64,000 nt of DNA from Lysobacter firmicutimachus (GCF_037027445.1 NZ_JBANDL010000002.1:2542001-2606000), one strand, 5' to 3'. Positions 54,379 to 63,660 are shown, numbered from the stretch's first letter. Notes: generated by a model not told the origin, from the letters alone. Program-made: numbers and translations.

Positions 54379-55008
54379 ATGAAACTGTTGCTGCTCGGCG
54401 CCAGCGGCCTGGTCGGCGGCGAAGTGCTGCGGCTGGCCCTGGCCGAGCCGGCCGTGAGCGCGGTGGTCGCGCCCGGTCGCCGCGCGCTGCCGCCGCAGCC
54501 CAAGCTCGACGCGCCCTTGATCGACTGGGACGCCTTGCCCGACCAGGCCCCATGGTGGCGAGCGGACGCGGTGATCTGCACCCTCGGCACGACCATGCGC
54601 GCGGCCGGCTCGCAGGCGGCATTCCGCCGCGTCGACCACGACTATCCGCTGGCGGCGGCGCGCCTGGCCCGGCGCCACGGCGCCCGCGCCTATGCGCTGA
54701 ACTCCGCGCTCGGCGCCGATCCGGCTTCGCGGATCTTCTACAACCGGGTCAAGGGTGAGCTCGAACAGGCGCTGCGCGGGCTGGACTATCCGTCGCTGAG
54801 CCTGGTCCGTCCGGGCCTGATCGGCGGGCAACGCGAGGCGTTTCGCGCCGGCGAGCGCGTCGCGACCTGGGCGCTGCGCCTGGCCGGCCCGGTGTTGCCG
54901 CGGCGTTGGCGGATCAATCCGGCGCCGCGCATCGCCCGCGCCTTGCTCGACGCCGCCCTGCGCGCCGAGCCCGGCCTGCACATCGTCGAATCCGATCGGC
55001 TGACCTGA
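54379..55008 (+). CDS. Atypical short-chain dehydrogenase/NAD(P)-binding protein
   Basis: 209 residues. The N-terminal Rossmann motif LLLGASGLVGGEVLRLAL (GxxGxxG) binds NAD(P). Later motifs (ADAVICTLGTTMRAAGSQAAFRRVDHDYPL and ALNSALGADPASRIFYNRVKGELE) put it with the HTATIP2/YbjT-like atypical SDRs. The YxxxK pair is seen as Tyr-Asn-Arg-Val-Lys. Substrate unknown. It starts 28 bp after the GH3 gene behind a GGGGGAGAG ribosome site, so the two are probably co-transcribed, although no functional link is obvious. Confidence 0.82.
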   Translation: MKLLLLGASGLVGGEVLRLALAEPAVSAVVAPGRRALPPQPKLDAPLIDWDALPDQAPWWRADAVICTLGTTMRAAGSQAAFRRVDHDYPLAAARLARRHGARAYALNSALGADPASRIFYNRVKGELEQALRGLDYPSLSLVRPGLIGGQREAFRAGERVATWALRLAGPVLPRRWRINPAPRIARALLDAALRAEPGLHIVESDRLT

Positions 55009-55025
55009 AGGGCCGGGCCACTGGC

Positions 55026-56087
55026 TCAGATCCAGCCCTGGTCGGCCAGCTCGCGCTTGATGTAGGCGTAGTAGATCGGCGCGACGATCACCCCGGGGAT
55101 GTGGAAGGCCGCTTCCATCACCAGCATCGCCAGCAGCAACTCCCAGGCGCGCGCCTGGATCTCGCCGCCGACGATGCGCGCGTTGAGGAAATACTCCAGC
55201 TTGTGGATCAGCACCAGGTAAGCCAGCGCGGCGATCGCGGCGTACAGCGAAATCGACAGCGCGGCGACGGTGATCAGTGTGTTCGAGACCAGATTGCCGA
55301 GCACCGGCAGCAGGCCCAGCACGAAGGTGATCGCGACCAGGGTCTTGGCCAGCGGCAGATGCACCCCGAACAGCGGCAGCACCACCAGCAGGAAGGCGCC
55401 GGTGAAGGCGGTGTTGAGCAGCGAGATCTTGAACTGGGCGAACACCACCCGCTTGAACGCGGAGGAGAAGCGCGAGCTGCGGCCGAGCAGTTCGCGCCCC
55501 AGCGGCCCCAGCCGCGGCAGCTGCAACTCGTCGTACAGCGCGATCATCGCGCCCAACACCATGCCCACCAGCAGGCGCGCCGCCACCTGGGCCGCTTCGG
55601 CGCCGGCCAGGCTGAGTTCGCCGCGATGCGCTTCCAGCCAATCCTTCACCGCAGTGCGCAGCTCGGACAGGTCGGACGGCAGGTAAGGTTGGGCCCAGGG
55701 CGGAATCTGTCCGCGCGAGGCGTCGATGATCTCCATCATCCGCGCCAACAGGGCCTGCTCGCCGCCGGTGTCGGCGCGGAAGAACGCCGCCAGCCCGAGC
55801 ACGGCCAGGATCAGTGCGCCGACCACCACCGTCGCCAGCAACGCCACTGCGATCACCCGGGCGCGATGGCCGCGCACCATGCGCTCGACCAGGGGCGCGG
55901 TGGCGTGGATGAGCTGGAACACCAACAGCCCGGCCAGCAAGGCGCCGACCAGCCCCAGCTTCAGCACCAGATACATCGCCACAAGCGTCAGCGCCCAGGA
56001 CGCGATGCGCGCCGGCGGCGCGGCCAGCAAGGGCTTGGGGGCGATCGTAGGGGCGGCGTCGGGGGCCGGCGAAGCGTCGGTGGGCAT
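55026..56087 (-). CDS. AI-2E family transporter (PerM-like permease)
   Basis: 353 residues from ATG 56087; the frame extends 37 codons upstream into Arg/Pro-rich sequence that was not used. Seven to eight membrane helices show the family plan: two N-terminal helices, a large periplasmic-side segment (about 95-185), then paired helices with FAQFKISLLNTAFTGAFLL and ITFVLGLLPVLGNLVSNTLI and the C-terminal LEYFLNARIVGGEIQARAWELLLAML. Family members export autoinducer-2 or act as sodium/proton antiporters; transport substrate is uncertain. It converges on the SDR gene, with only 17 bp between the stops. Confidence 0.87.
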   Translation of the reverse strand: MPTDASPAPDAAPTIAPKPLLAAPPARIASWALTLVAMYLVLKLGLVGALLAGLLVFQLIHATAPLVERMVRGHRARVIAVALLATVVVGALILAVLGLAAFFRADTGGEQALLARMMEIIDASRGQIPPWAQPYLPSDLSELRTAVKDWLEAHRGELSLAGAEAAQVAARLLVGMVLGAMIALYDELQLPRLGPLGRELLGRSSRFSSAFKRVVFAQFKISLLNTAFTGAFLLVVLPLFGVHLPLAKTLVAITFVLGLLPVLGNLVSNTLITVAALSISLYAAIAALAYLVLIHKLEYFLNARIVGGEIQARAWELLLAMLVMEAAFHIPGVIVAPIYYAYIKRELADQGWI

Positions 56088-56307
56088 GCGGTTCCCTGGG
56101 GGCGGGGGAAGGCGGCGGCACCGGGCAGGCGCCGCGCTCGGCGACCAGTTTCTCTGCAATCGCGTCGGCTGGGAATGGTGTCGTGCGTCGGTTGGCAAGA
56201 TCCGCAGGCACGGCGCTGCGCCACCGGACAGGCATCAGCTCGGCGCGTCGCCGCCCGCCGGCGCAAGGCTTGCGGTACATTCGCGGACTTCAGAGCGGAG
56301 GCGTGCG

Positions 56308-57099
56308 ATGCGGGTGTGGTGCAACGGGGCGATGCGGGAAGGAGCGGCGATCGAACCCGGCGACCGCGGCTTTACCCTGGGCGACGGCCTGTTCGAGACG
56401 CTGCGCTGGGCCGACGGCGCGGCCCGGCACCTGGATCGGCACCTGGCGCGCCTGCGCGCGGGCGCGGCCTTCCTCGGCATCCCGCTGCGATGGAGCGATG
56501 CCGAACTCGGTGCGGCCATGGCCGCGGTCGTGCGCGAGCCGGGACTGGAGGAGGCCGCGATCCGGCTCAGCCTGAGCCGCGGCCCGTCGGCGCGCGGATT
56601 GTTGCCGCCCAGCGAACCGCGCCCCACGGTCGTCGTTTCCGCCGGGCCGCTGCCGCCGGCCGGCAGCGCCACCGCGATCGTCGCCCGTTCGACCCGACGC
56701 AACGAATACTCGCCCTTGTCGCGAATCAAATCGCTGTGCTACCTCGACAACGTGATTGCGGCCCGCGAAGCCGCTGAGTGCGGCGCCGATCAGGCGCTGC
56801 TGCTCAACACCGCCGGCCGGCTGGCCGAATCGGCGGCCGCCAACCTGTTCCTGGTCAGCGCCGGCGAGCTGCTCACGCCGCCGGTGAGCGACGGCGCCCT
56901 GCCCGGAATCGCCCGGCAACTGTTGATCGAGCGTTGCGGCGCGATCGAGCGACCGCTCGATGTCGAGGCCCTGATATCGGCCGATCATGCGTTCTTGAGC
57001 AACAGTCTGGGCTTGCGGGCGTTGAACCGGATCGACGGCCGCACGCTGGCGGTCGACGAACCCCTGCTCAGCGCACTGGCGACCCGGATCGACCGCTGA
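56308..57099 (+). CDS. pabC: Class IV aminotransferase fold protein, probable aminodeoxychorismate lyase
   Basis: 263 residues from ATG 56308, with GGAGG seven bases upstream; the longer frame back to 55726 is antisense to the permease. PLP fold type IV features are GDRGFTLGDGLFETLRW, Lys141 in SPLSRIKSLCYL as the Schiff-base lysine, and ESAAANLFLV with the phosphate-binding turn. The size and the SRIKSL context fit PabC, which makes p-aminobenzoate for folate, but D-amino-acid or branched-chain transaminases cannot be excluded. Its last 32 bp overlap the end of the convergent unknown gene. Confidence 0.75.
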   Translation: MRVWCNGAMREGAAIEPGDRGFTLGDGLFETLRWADGAARHLDRHLARLRAGAAFLGIPLRWSDAELGAAMAAVVREPGLEEAAIRLSLSRGPSARGLLPPSEPRPTVVVSAGPLPPAGSATAIVARSTRRNEYSPLSRIKSLCYLDNVIAAREAAECGADQALLLNTAGRLAESAAANLFLVSAGELLTPPVSDGALPGIARQLLIERCGAIERPLDVEALISADHAFLSNSLGLRALNRIDGRTLAVDEPLLSALATRIDR

Positions 57100-58414
57100 C
57101 GGCGGCCGTCGCGCCCGCGGCCGGATCGCTGGCAGGCGTTTCGGTGCGCGCCCCGCACTGCGCCAGCCGGTGCGCGATGTAGCGCCGGTACAAGGTGGTA
57201 TGCAGATTGTGCAGGCCCAGCTCGATGCGGAACGGCGTACGCGGATTGCGGTCGAGCAGCCGGGCGATGTGATAGCCCACCGGCTTGACCCCCTGCTTAT
57301 GCACGTAGACCTCGAAACCGCGATAGAACGGGTCGGAGAGTTCGGTGTCGATCCGGGCCAGCGCGGCGCGCGCGTCGGCAGACAGTTCGGCGCGCAATGC
57401 CGGATCGAGTTCGTACAGCAGGCGTTCGTAGTAGCGGCGCAGCGGACGCGGGCGCAGGCCGCGGGCCAGCGTCCAGATCTCGCGGTTGCGTCGGTTGTAG
57501 TGTTCGAATCCCCGATGGCGGCGCAGCGCATCCGCGGCCGCGGCGCTGACGTCGTAGACCACGAAGTTCTCGGCCTGGTTGTTGATATCGTCCAGGGCGC
57601 TGCGATCGAAGACGTGGTAGATGAAGCCCGGCAGGCCCATGAAGGCCTGGCGTCCGCTGCGCGAGGCCTGGACGGCGATGCCGTCGCGACTGAACTCGCC
57701 CGCAGAACTCCCCAGCAGGATGCTGCGGCTGCGCCGGATGCGGTTGAACGTGCCGATGGCGATTTCGTCGGCGGCGAATTCGCGGTCGAACCCGGCCGGG
57801 CCGTACAACTCCAACTGCGCCGCGTACTGCGCGATCTGCCGGCCCAGCCCGCACTCGCCGCGCATTCGCCCGCGGTAGAACGCCTCGATCGCCCGCGAGT
57901 TGGCGCCGGCGGGGCGGTAGCCGCGACCGAACCAGGCCGTCGCACGCCAGCCATCGTGGCGCGCGCCGGTCGGGCCGAAACCGATCCAGCCCAACTGCAC
58001 GCCGGTGAAACCGAAGCCCCCGTTGGCGCTGAGCCGGTCCACGGCGCGGCGCGTGGCGGCGCCGAGCGCGTAGCCGTAGGCGCACACGGTGGCGGGGTGG
58101 CGCAGCAATTGGTCCAGTCGGCGCTCGCGTTCGGCGACGCTCAGTTCGGGCGGCCAACGAACCGTCAGGTCGCCGTGCGCCTTTGCGTCCTGCAGGTCGG
58201 CGCGATCGCAGGGGCGACCGGCCTGCACGTCAGTCGGGGCGGTGGCGTCGGGCTCGAAGCGCCAGCCCAGATCCTGCAACAGGCGTTGCTTGCAGGACCA
58301 GGCAGGCGCAGGCGACGCGACCGCGCTCGCCATCGCCGCCGCGACGGTCAGCATGAAGCGGGCGAGCACGTGCCTGTGCACGCTCTCGGCCAGTGTTCGC
58401 ATCCGCACCGACAT
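57068..58414 (-). CDS. Exported protein of unknown function
   Basis: 448 residues. A typical Sec signal (about 1-39, ending ASPAPAWS) is followed directly by Cys-41 in WSCKQR, which is not a lipobox. The mature part has few Cys, and no repeats or membrane segments. Notable stretches are VQLGWIGFGPTGARHDGWRATAWFG, FYRGRMRGECGLGRQ, and the late block FRIELGLHNLHTTLYRRYIA. I do not recognise a family. It probably lies in the periplasm or outside. It converges on the PabC-like gene with a 32-bp overlap. The ATG at 58414 has an alternative Met five codons in. Composition matches its neighbours. Confidence 0.65.
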   Translation of the reverse strand: MSVRMRTLAESVHRHVLARFMLTVAAAMASAVASPAPAWSCKQRLLQDLGWRFEPDATAPTDVQAGRPCDRADLQDAKAHGDLTVRWPPELSVAERERRLDQLLRHPATVCAYGYALGAATRRAVDRLSANGGFGFTGVQLGWIGFGPTGARHDGWRATAWFGRGYRPAGANSRAIEAFYRGRMRGECGLGRQIAQYAAQLELYGPAGFDREFAADEIAIGTFNRIRRSRSILLGSSAGEFSRDGIAVQASRSGRQAFMGLPGFIYHVFDRSALDDINNQAENFVVYDVSAAAADALRRHRGFEHYNRRNREIWTLARGLRPRPLRRYYERLLYELDPALRAELSADARAALARIDTELSDPFYRGFEVYVHKQGVKPVGYHIARLLDRNPRTPFRIELGLHNLHTTLYRRYIAHRLAQCGARTETPASDPAAGATAAVSGRSGSPVR

Positions 58415-58536
58415 GCGGGCAGCCTAATCGGCATGCGTGAAGCATGCATCAACGGCGCGACGGCCGATGATCTCTCGGCCCGGGCCGCGCTCGCCGGCGA
58501 AACGTTCGGAAGCGGCGTGCGCCGCGCCGACCGGGA

Positions 58537-58851
58537 TCAGCGCAGCCCGCCCTTGCGCGGCATGCCTTGCAACTCGTCGATCACGGATTGCGGGGCGCGC
58601 AGGCGAATCTGCACCGGGAACGATTCCATCACGACCACGTCCTCGACCTTGCCGAGCCGCTCCAGTTCCCTGACCCGTTCCAGCACGGGGTCCGGCGATT
58701 CCGCGCTGCCGACGATCGTCGCGTTGCGCAGCGGCGCGGTCTGCTCGGCCGGCTCCGTGCGGTTGGCGGGCGGTTGCTTGTTGTCGATGCCGCAACCGGC
58801 CAGCAGCATCAGTGCGATCAATACCGGGCTCATCGTGGCCGCCTTGCGCAT
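58537..58851 (-). CDS. Small lipoprotein downstream of the serine protease
   Basis: 104 residues from ATG 58851 (a start nine codons earlier is possible). The signal peptide ends in the lipobox LLAGC, giving a lipid-anchored mature part of about 85 residues. It has a Pro/Thr/Glu-rich linker, then a compact domain (LERVRELERLGKVEDVVVMESFPVQIRLRAP is its core pattern) ending RKGGLR. This resembles a small propeptide- or inhibitor-like beta-alpha-beta unit. It begins 75 bp after the stop of the V8-like protease on the same strand, so a role as inhibitor or anchor for that protease is conceivable but not shown. Confidence 0.7.
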   Translation of the reverse strand: MRKAATMSPVLIALMLLAGCGIDNKQPPANRTEPAEQTAPLRNATIVGSAESPDPVLERVRELERLGKVEDVVVMESFPVQIRLRAPQSVIDELQGMPRKGGLR

Positions 58852-58926
58852 GGGGTCATCCGTCGGTGTGCGGCGCACCGGCGAGCCGGTGCGCCGCGGG
58901 TGGGGCTCAGGATCGCTGCCGCCCGC

Positions 58927-59925
58927 TTACGGGTAGGTCGAGATCCAGCTCTGCAGCGTGTTGTAGACGGTGCTGGTCAGGCGGGTACCGCAGTTCTGGC
59001 TCGCCGAACCGGTGGTGTGGATGCCGCGCACATAGACGCCGCCACCGCTGGAGATGCCGCTGCCGCTGTTGCCGCCGCTGGTGTCGATGGTATAGCACAG
59101 GCGGTAGGAGCCGCTGGTCCAAGGCGTACCCGAGTGGGTCCACATCGTGCCGAAGGGCTTCTCGCCCGGATAGCCGGTGATGGTGTGGGTGCCGCCCGAG
59201 TACACGCCCCAACCCGAGTTGCCGCCGTGCGGCGCCGAGCTGAGCACGATCAGCGCGTAGTCGTAGTTGGTATCGGCGCTGTTGTGCCAGGCGCTGGTGG
59301 TGACGGCGCGGGCCCAACTGGTGGTGCCCCAGGGCTGGTAGCTGCCGTTCTGGGCGACGGTGAAGTTCAGGCTGGAGTACCAGGTGCCGGCGCCGTTGGA
59401 GACGCAATGGCCCGCGGTCAGCACGTGCTTGGGCGTGATCAGGGTGCCGGTGCAGCCGATGCCGATGCGGCCGATGTGCCAGTACGGCGAAGCGACGGTG
59501 TTGGTGATCTGGACGCGATCGTCGGTGCCGATCACCACCTTCGGCATGAAGCGGATATCGCCGCCGTCGAGCGCCGGCCGCACCGGCGCGTTGCCCGGCG
59601 TCGACGCGTTGCGGCCGAGCAGTTCCAGGTCGCGGATCGCCTTTTCGAACACGGCGACATCTTCCGGGTTCATGCTGGCGGCGTACTGATCGCCGTTGGG
59701 GGTGACCATGACCGCGCTCAGGCCGGCGGCCTTCTGACGCGGACTCTGCAGGCGGGCGTCGATCGAACCGCCGCGTTCCGGCAGCACGTCGCGCACCAGG
59801 TTGTCGCCGTGGATGAACTTGGCCTTCGCGCTCATCTTCTGGAAGGGGCGCTCCTTGGCTTCCGCGGTGTTGGCCAGCGGGGCCGAAACCAGCAACGCCA
59901 GGCTCAGTGCGACTAGACTCTTCAT
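58927..59925 (-). CDS. Secreted V8-like trypsin-fold serine endopeptidase
   Basis: 332 residues from ATG 59925, preceded by AAGGAG. The 23-residue signal ends TAEA; a propeptide spans to about 125; the mature S1 protease has His173 (LTAGHCV), Asp222 (NYDYALIVL) and Ser287 (GGNSGSG). The layout and the GTLITPKHVLTAGHC block fit the glutamyl-endopeptidase/V8 branch rather than the alpha-lytic protease branch. One disulphide loop (CTGT...GHC) is visible. It should be exported and activated by removal of the propeptide, and helps digest protein outside the cell. The much longer frame reaching to 60372 is not used because of the ribosome site and signal peptide. Confidence 0.9.
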   Translation of the reverse strand: MKSLVALSLALLVSAPLANTAEAKERPFQKMSAKAKFIHGDNLVRDVLPERGGSIDARLQSPRQKAAGLSAVMVTPNGDQYAASMNPEDVAVFEKAIRDLELLGRNASTPGNAPVRPALDGGDIRFMPKVVIGTDDRVQITNTVASPYWHIGRIGIGCTGTLITPKHVLTAGHCVSNGAGTWYSSLNFTVAQNGSYQPWGTTSWARAVTTSAWHNSADTNYDYALIVLSSAPHGGNSGWGVYSGGTHTITGYPGEKPFGTMWTHSGTPWTSGSYRLCYTIDTSGGNSGSGISSGGGVYVRGIHTTGSASQNCGTRLTSTVYNTLQSWISTYP

Positions 59926-60857
59926 AACTAGCTCCTTGTTGGTTGAATGTCCTGACTGCTGCCGGAAGCGCGCTTCCTGCCCGCTTCCGGCCGGCCGGCC
60001 CGGCACGATGCCTCGCCGACCCTGCGAACGGCACGGACGCGCCCGTTCGCGACGCGGCCATCCCTGGCCGCGCTGTGCGGACGCCCGATGGCGTCCGTCA
60101 TAGCCGATTGTGCGAACGCCTTCGCTCGGGCAGCCGCGCCCGCGGCGCGACGGCGCCGTACCGACGTTCGATTCCGAACGCTGCGAACCCCGCAGCGTTC
60201 TGCCCGACCCGCTAGCGCATGCTGCGGGGCAGGGCGTGCCCGAACCCGCACGGGGGCCGGGGCGGCGCCGGGCGGGACCGTGCCCGCCCCCTGTTTGAAC
60301 CGGCGCTCGTACCGATGCGCATTGCGACCTCCATGTTCGCGAATCGTTGGTGTTTCGACGGCGGCAAGCCACTGTCGGATGCCCGGTCGCAGACCGGAGC
60401 GCGATACGGATCGCGACCCGTGAGCCGCTTCACGCAATCCGCTCGCGCCATCGGGTGCGATCCGCTCCGTGTCGCCGAAACCCGCTTTCCTTCAACGTCG
60501 TTTGCGCTACCGGCGGGACAGACGTCATCGCAGTTCTTCCAACGACGCGGTCGAATCCCCACCGGCCTCGTAGGAATACGCGGCATCGCAGCGGAAGCGG
60601 ACAGATCACCGACGCAATCGGAAGGCGTGACGATCTTTGCATCGCGTCTCAAGTGCGAATGATGCCGAAAATCGCCCACAGCCATCGGCGCGTGCGACAG
60701 GCGAACCCAGGGCCGATTCGCCGTTGCAGCCTCGGCTGTCGATCGCGACGCGCATCGCGGCGATTCCGGCCAGCGACGTCGGCCGTCTGCGCGCGTTTGT
60801 CATCCCCGGCGCCCGACGCGCGTTGTCGACAACGATCGCACAAGCGCAAGGATCCCC
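59926..60857. other. Intergenic region between protease and esterase genes
   Basis: About 930 bp with no supported gene. It must contain the promoters of the divergent protease (59925) and esterase (60858) genes. Frames seen on both strands (for example 60219-60662) are Arg/Ala-rich, change frame bias and lack good ribosome sites. I saw no clear promoter, hairpin or repeat. Confidence 0.5.
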
Positions 60858-61730
60858 ATGCATTGCCTCCTCGTCCGCCGATTTTCTGAAGCTCTGCTCG
60901 GTTTCGTCGTTGTCGCGTCGCCCATAGCGGCCGTCGCAGCGCATTCCACGGCCGCGCCGGCGGCGGTGGAGCGCGATGTGGCGTACGGGCCGGACCGGGC
61001 GCAACGCCTGGACGTGTACTGCCCGCATCGGGCGCGCAACGCCGCCATCGTGCTGATGGTTCACGGCGGCGGTTGGCGCATCGGCGACAAAGCGGCGCGC
61101 GGCGTCGCTCAAGCCAAGGCCGCGCATTGGAATGCGCAGGGCCGGATCGTGGTCGCGATCAACTACCGTCTGCTGCCGCAAGCCGATCCGCTGCAGCAGG
61201 CCGCGGACGTGGCGCGCGCCTTGGCACATGTCCAACGCGAGGCGCCGCGTTGGGGCGGCGACCCGACACGCGTGGTCTTGATGGGACATTCGGCGGGCGC
61301 ACACCTGGTGGCGCTGTTGGCGGCCGCGCCGGAGTTGGCGCGCGCGCAAGGAGCGCGGCCTTGGAGCGGCACGGTGGCGTTGGACAGCGCCGCTTACGAT
61401 GTCGAGGCCTTGATGCGGCGGCCGCATCTGCGCCTGTACGACCAGGCCTTCGGCGCAGATCCCCGCTACTGGCGCGAGGCCTCGCCGACCCGACGCCTGC
61501 ACAGCGCACCGGCGCCGATGCTGCTGGTGTGCTCCAGCCGGCGCCGGCAGTCTTGCCCGCAAGCGCGCGATTACGCGCGCCGCGCCGTCGATCTGGGCGG
61601 GCTCGCGCAGGTACTGCCGGTGCAGTTGGACCATGCGGCCATCAACGCCGAGCTCGGCACCGAGGGCCACTACACCGCCCGGGTGGATGCGTTCCTGGCC
61701 TCGCTATGGGCGCCTGTGCGCCGCGATTGA
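60858..61730 (+). CDS. Exported alpha/beta hydrolase (esterase, HSL/BD-FAE-like)
   Basis: 290 residues. An N-terminal hydrophobic stretch (about 10-28, ending IAAVAA) looks like a signal peptide. The hydrolase domain has LMVHGGGW (oxyanion hole, HGGG), AINYRLLP, nucleophile Ser in LMGHSAGAHL and a C-terminal His in LDHAAINAELG. The HGGG motif is typical of the hormone-sensitive-lipase and kynurenine-formamidase-like branches, acting on short acyl esters. It is preceded by AAGGATCCCC, a moderate ribosome site. No operon partner; the next gene starts 160 bp on. Confidence 0.82.
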   Translation: MHCLLVRRFSEALLGFVVVASPIAAVAAHSTAAPAAVERDVAYGPDRAQRLDVYCPHRARNAAIVLMVHGGGWRIGDKAARGVAQAKAAHWNAQGRIVVAINYRLLPQADPLQQAADVARALAHVQREAPRWGGDPTRVVLMGHSAGAHLVALLAAAPELARAQGARPWSGTVALDSAAYDVEALMRRPHLRLYDQAFGADPRYWREASPTRRLHSAPAPMLLVCSSRRRQSCPQARDYARRAVDLGGLAQVLPVQLDHAAINAELGTEGHYTARVDAFLASLWAPVRRD

Positions 61731-61890
61731 ACGCGGCCAATGGTCGATCCGGCGCGGTCGACCTGCGCCGTCGCCGGCGGTAGCATCGGCCTGGACCGCG
61801 ATGCCGGCCAGGCCGGTCGGTCGCGGCGCGCACGGTGCGCCGTCGAGTCGCTCGCATCGCCCCTTCCATTGCCTTCGGCCGGAGCCCGCC

Positions 61891-62847
61891 ATGCCCTCCA
61901 ATCGCGTTTCCATCCTGACCGTCGCCGCGCTGAGCGGCGCGCTGCTGGCGGCCTGCTCGCGCCCGCCGCCGGCCGCCACCGCCGAACCCGCGCCGACAGC
62001 AGCGACCGCTGCGACGCCCGCGCCGTCCGCCGCCGATACGGGCGCATTCGCGTTCCGTATCGGCGCGCTGGAGGCTTACGCGCTGAAGGACGGCGATATC
62101 GATGTGGCCAACGACGGCAAGACGTTCGCCATCGGCGAGCCGGCCGAACAGGTGGCGGCCTTGCTGACTGCCGCCGGGCAACCGACCGACACCTTGCACT
62201 TGAGCATCCAGCCCTTGCTGGTGCGCAGCGGCGATCGGACGCTGCTGTTCGACACCGGCGCCGCCGGCGTCTCCTTCGCCCGTGCCGGCCGCTTGCCGGC
62301 GGCGCTGAAAGCCGCCGGCGTCGAGCCCGCGCAGGTCAGCGATATCTTCATTTCGCACGCGCATCCGGACCATGTCGGCGGCCTGCGCGCGAGCGACGGC
62401 GCCTTGGCTTTTCCGAACGCCGTGGTGCATCTGTCCAGGCCCGAGTGGGAGGCCTTGAAGGGCGATGCCGGCAACGCCGCTTTGGTCGCCGCGATCGCCC
62501 CCAAGGTCCAGGCTTTCGAGCCCGACGCGGCGATCCTGCCCGGCTTGGTCGACGCAGTGGCGGTCGACGGCCACACCCCGGGGCATAGCGCGTACCGGAT
62601 CGCGTCCGGCGACCAGCGCCTGTTGTATCTGGGCGACACCGCGCACCACTTCGTGATCTCGGTGCAGCGCCCCGAATGGACGGTCGACTACGATCGCGAC
62701 GCGACGCTGGCCGAAGCCAGCCGGCGCGCCTTGCTGCAGCGCGCCGTCGACGAGGACATGCACGTGTACGCCGTGCATTTCCCGTTCCCGGGGCTGGGCC
62801 GGATCAAGCGCCAAGGCGAGGGCTTCGCCTGGGCGCCCGACCGCTGA
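61891..62847 (+). CDS. MBL-fold metallo-hydrolase lipoprotein
   Basis: 318 residues from ATG 61891 with GGAG upstream; the longer frame from 61633 overlaps the esterase end. The lipobox LLAAC lies near residue 20, followed by an Ala/Pro/Thr linker (about 22-50). The MBL domain has LFDTGAAG, the zinc motif HAHPDHVGG, DGHTPGHS and LGDTAHH, supplying His/Asp ligands for two metals. It is therefore an envelope-anchored hydrolase of the quorum-quenching lactonase/glyoxalase II-like superfamily. Substrate unknown. It is close to AHL-lactonase-like and alkylsulfatase-unrelated forms found in many Xanthomonadales. Confidence 0.85.
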   Translation: MPSNRVSILTVAALSGALLAACSRPPPAATAEPAPTAATAATPAPSAADTGAFAFRIGALEAYALKDGDIDVANDGKTFAIGEPAEQVAALLTAAGQPTDTLHLSIQPLLVRSGDRTLLFDTGAAGVSFARAGRLPAALKAAGVEPAQVSDIFISHAHPDHVGGLRASDGALAFPNAVVHLSRPEWEALKGDAGNAALVAAIAPKVQAFEPDAAILPGLVDAVAVDGHTPGHSAYRIASGDQRLLYLGDTAHHFVISVQRPEWTVDYDRDATLAEASRRALLQRAVDEDMHVYAVHFPFPGLGRIKRQGEGFAWAPDR

Positions 62848-62989
62848 GCGTTGAACATCGGATGGGGCGGGGCAGCGACACGCCGACGCGCGCGGACATG
62901 CCGTCTCATTGTCGTTCCCGCATCGATCGCGCTTGCCACGCGGCCGGGAGACGAGGCCGCCCGTGATGCGGCGGCGATGCCGACACCGC

Positions 62990-63180
62990 TCAGGAGCGGG
63001 GCTGCGCCGAACGTGCGGAGATCTGCACGCCGATCGAACGCCGCGCGATCGGCAGGCGCTTACGCGGGCGCGAAGTGCGCCGGTTCGACTGGTGGCAGAG
63101 CGCGACCATCGACGGGGTGCGGTTCATCGCCACGCCGGCACAGCACTTCTCTCCGGCCGCAGCGGTCGAGGCCATCGCCC
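62990..63180 (+). pseudogene. Remnant of an NAPE-PLD-like MBL-fold hydrolase
   Basis: In the frame through 63075 the translation reads REVRRFDWWQSATIDGVRF and then ATPAQHFS. The DWWQ and TPAQHFS elements are hallmarks of NAPE-PLD-type (UlaG-like) metallo-beta-lactamase proteins. The match stops after about 60 residues; there is no start codon, no HxHxDH zinc motif and no C-terminal half, so it is a decayed fragment. It overlaps the end of a convergent small membrane protein region. The intergenic 62848-63215 is otherwise empty. Confidence 0.6.
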
Positions 63181-63215
63181 GCAGCGGTTACCCGGTGGCG
63201 GCGGTGATCGCGGCG

Positions 63216-63521
63216 TTACTGCCGGTCGGCGAAGAAGTTGTAGATCGGGCCGAACACCAGGGCGACATACCAGCCGCCGGCGAAGCTTTTGACCAGCCCG
63301 ATCAGCACCGCGGACCAGGTCAACAGCTGGAAATCCGGCAGCACGAGGGTCAACAGCGAGCGGGCGGCGGGCCAGGCCGGAACGAACAAGTGGGCGACCA
63401 CACAGAGCCCGAACGAGACCGACAAGAACAGGCTCAGCGCCATGCCCAGCGCGCCGACCGGGATGCGCGCCGCAGACCCGGTGCCATCGAGCCTGGATGC
63501 GGGAGTGGCGTTCATCGGCAT
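63216..63521 (-). CDS. Small membrane protein, DUF5676-like
   Basis: 101 residues with two membrane helices (about 25-48 and 65-90). The C-terminal WYVALVFGPIYNFFADRQ fits DUF5676, small inner-membrane proteins often found beside heavy-metal and RND efflux genes. It lies just downstream of the RND pump gene on the same strand, about 170 bp apart, matching that context. Function unknown. Two Met codons are close together at the start; the first is used here. Confidence 0.6.
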   Translation of the reverse strand: MPMNATPASRLDGTGSAARIPVGALGMALSLFLSVSFGLCVVAHLFVPAWPAARSLLTLVLPDFQLLTWSAVLIGLVKSFAGGWYVALVFGPIYNFFADRQ

Positions 63522-63660
63522 GCTCCTTCTGGCGCGTTGTCCCGATCGGCTGCTTGGCAGCCGTGCCTACTACACCACCGGCCAAGCCGGCCGGGGTTGA
63601 CGTGGATCAAGCCGGCCGCCCCTTCCTGGGCGGGCCGGCCGGCAAACCGGCGCGCGGTCG

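Noticed and set aside
60219..60662. A 147-codon plus-strand frame between protease and esterase
   Set aside because: Lacks a ribosome site and resembles nothing; several other frames of equal quality overlap it on both strands.
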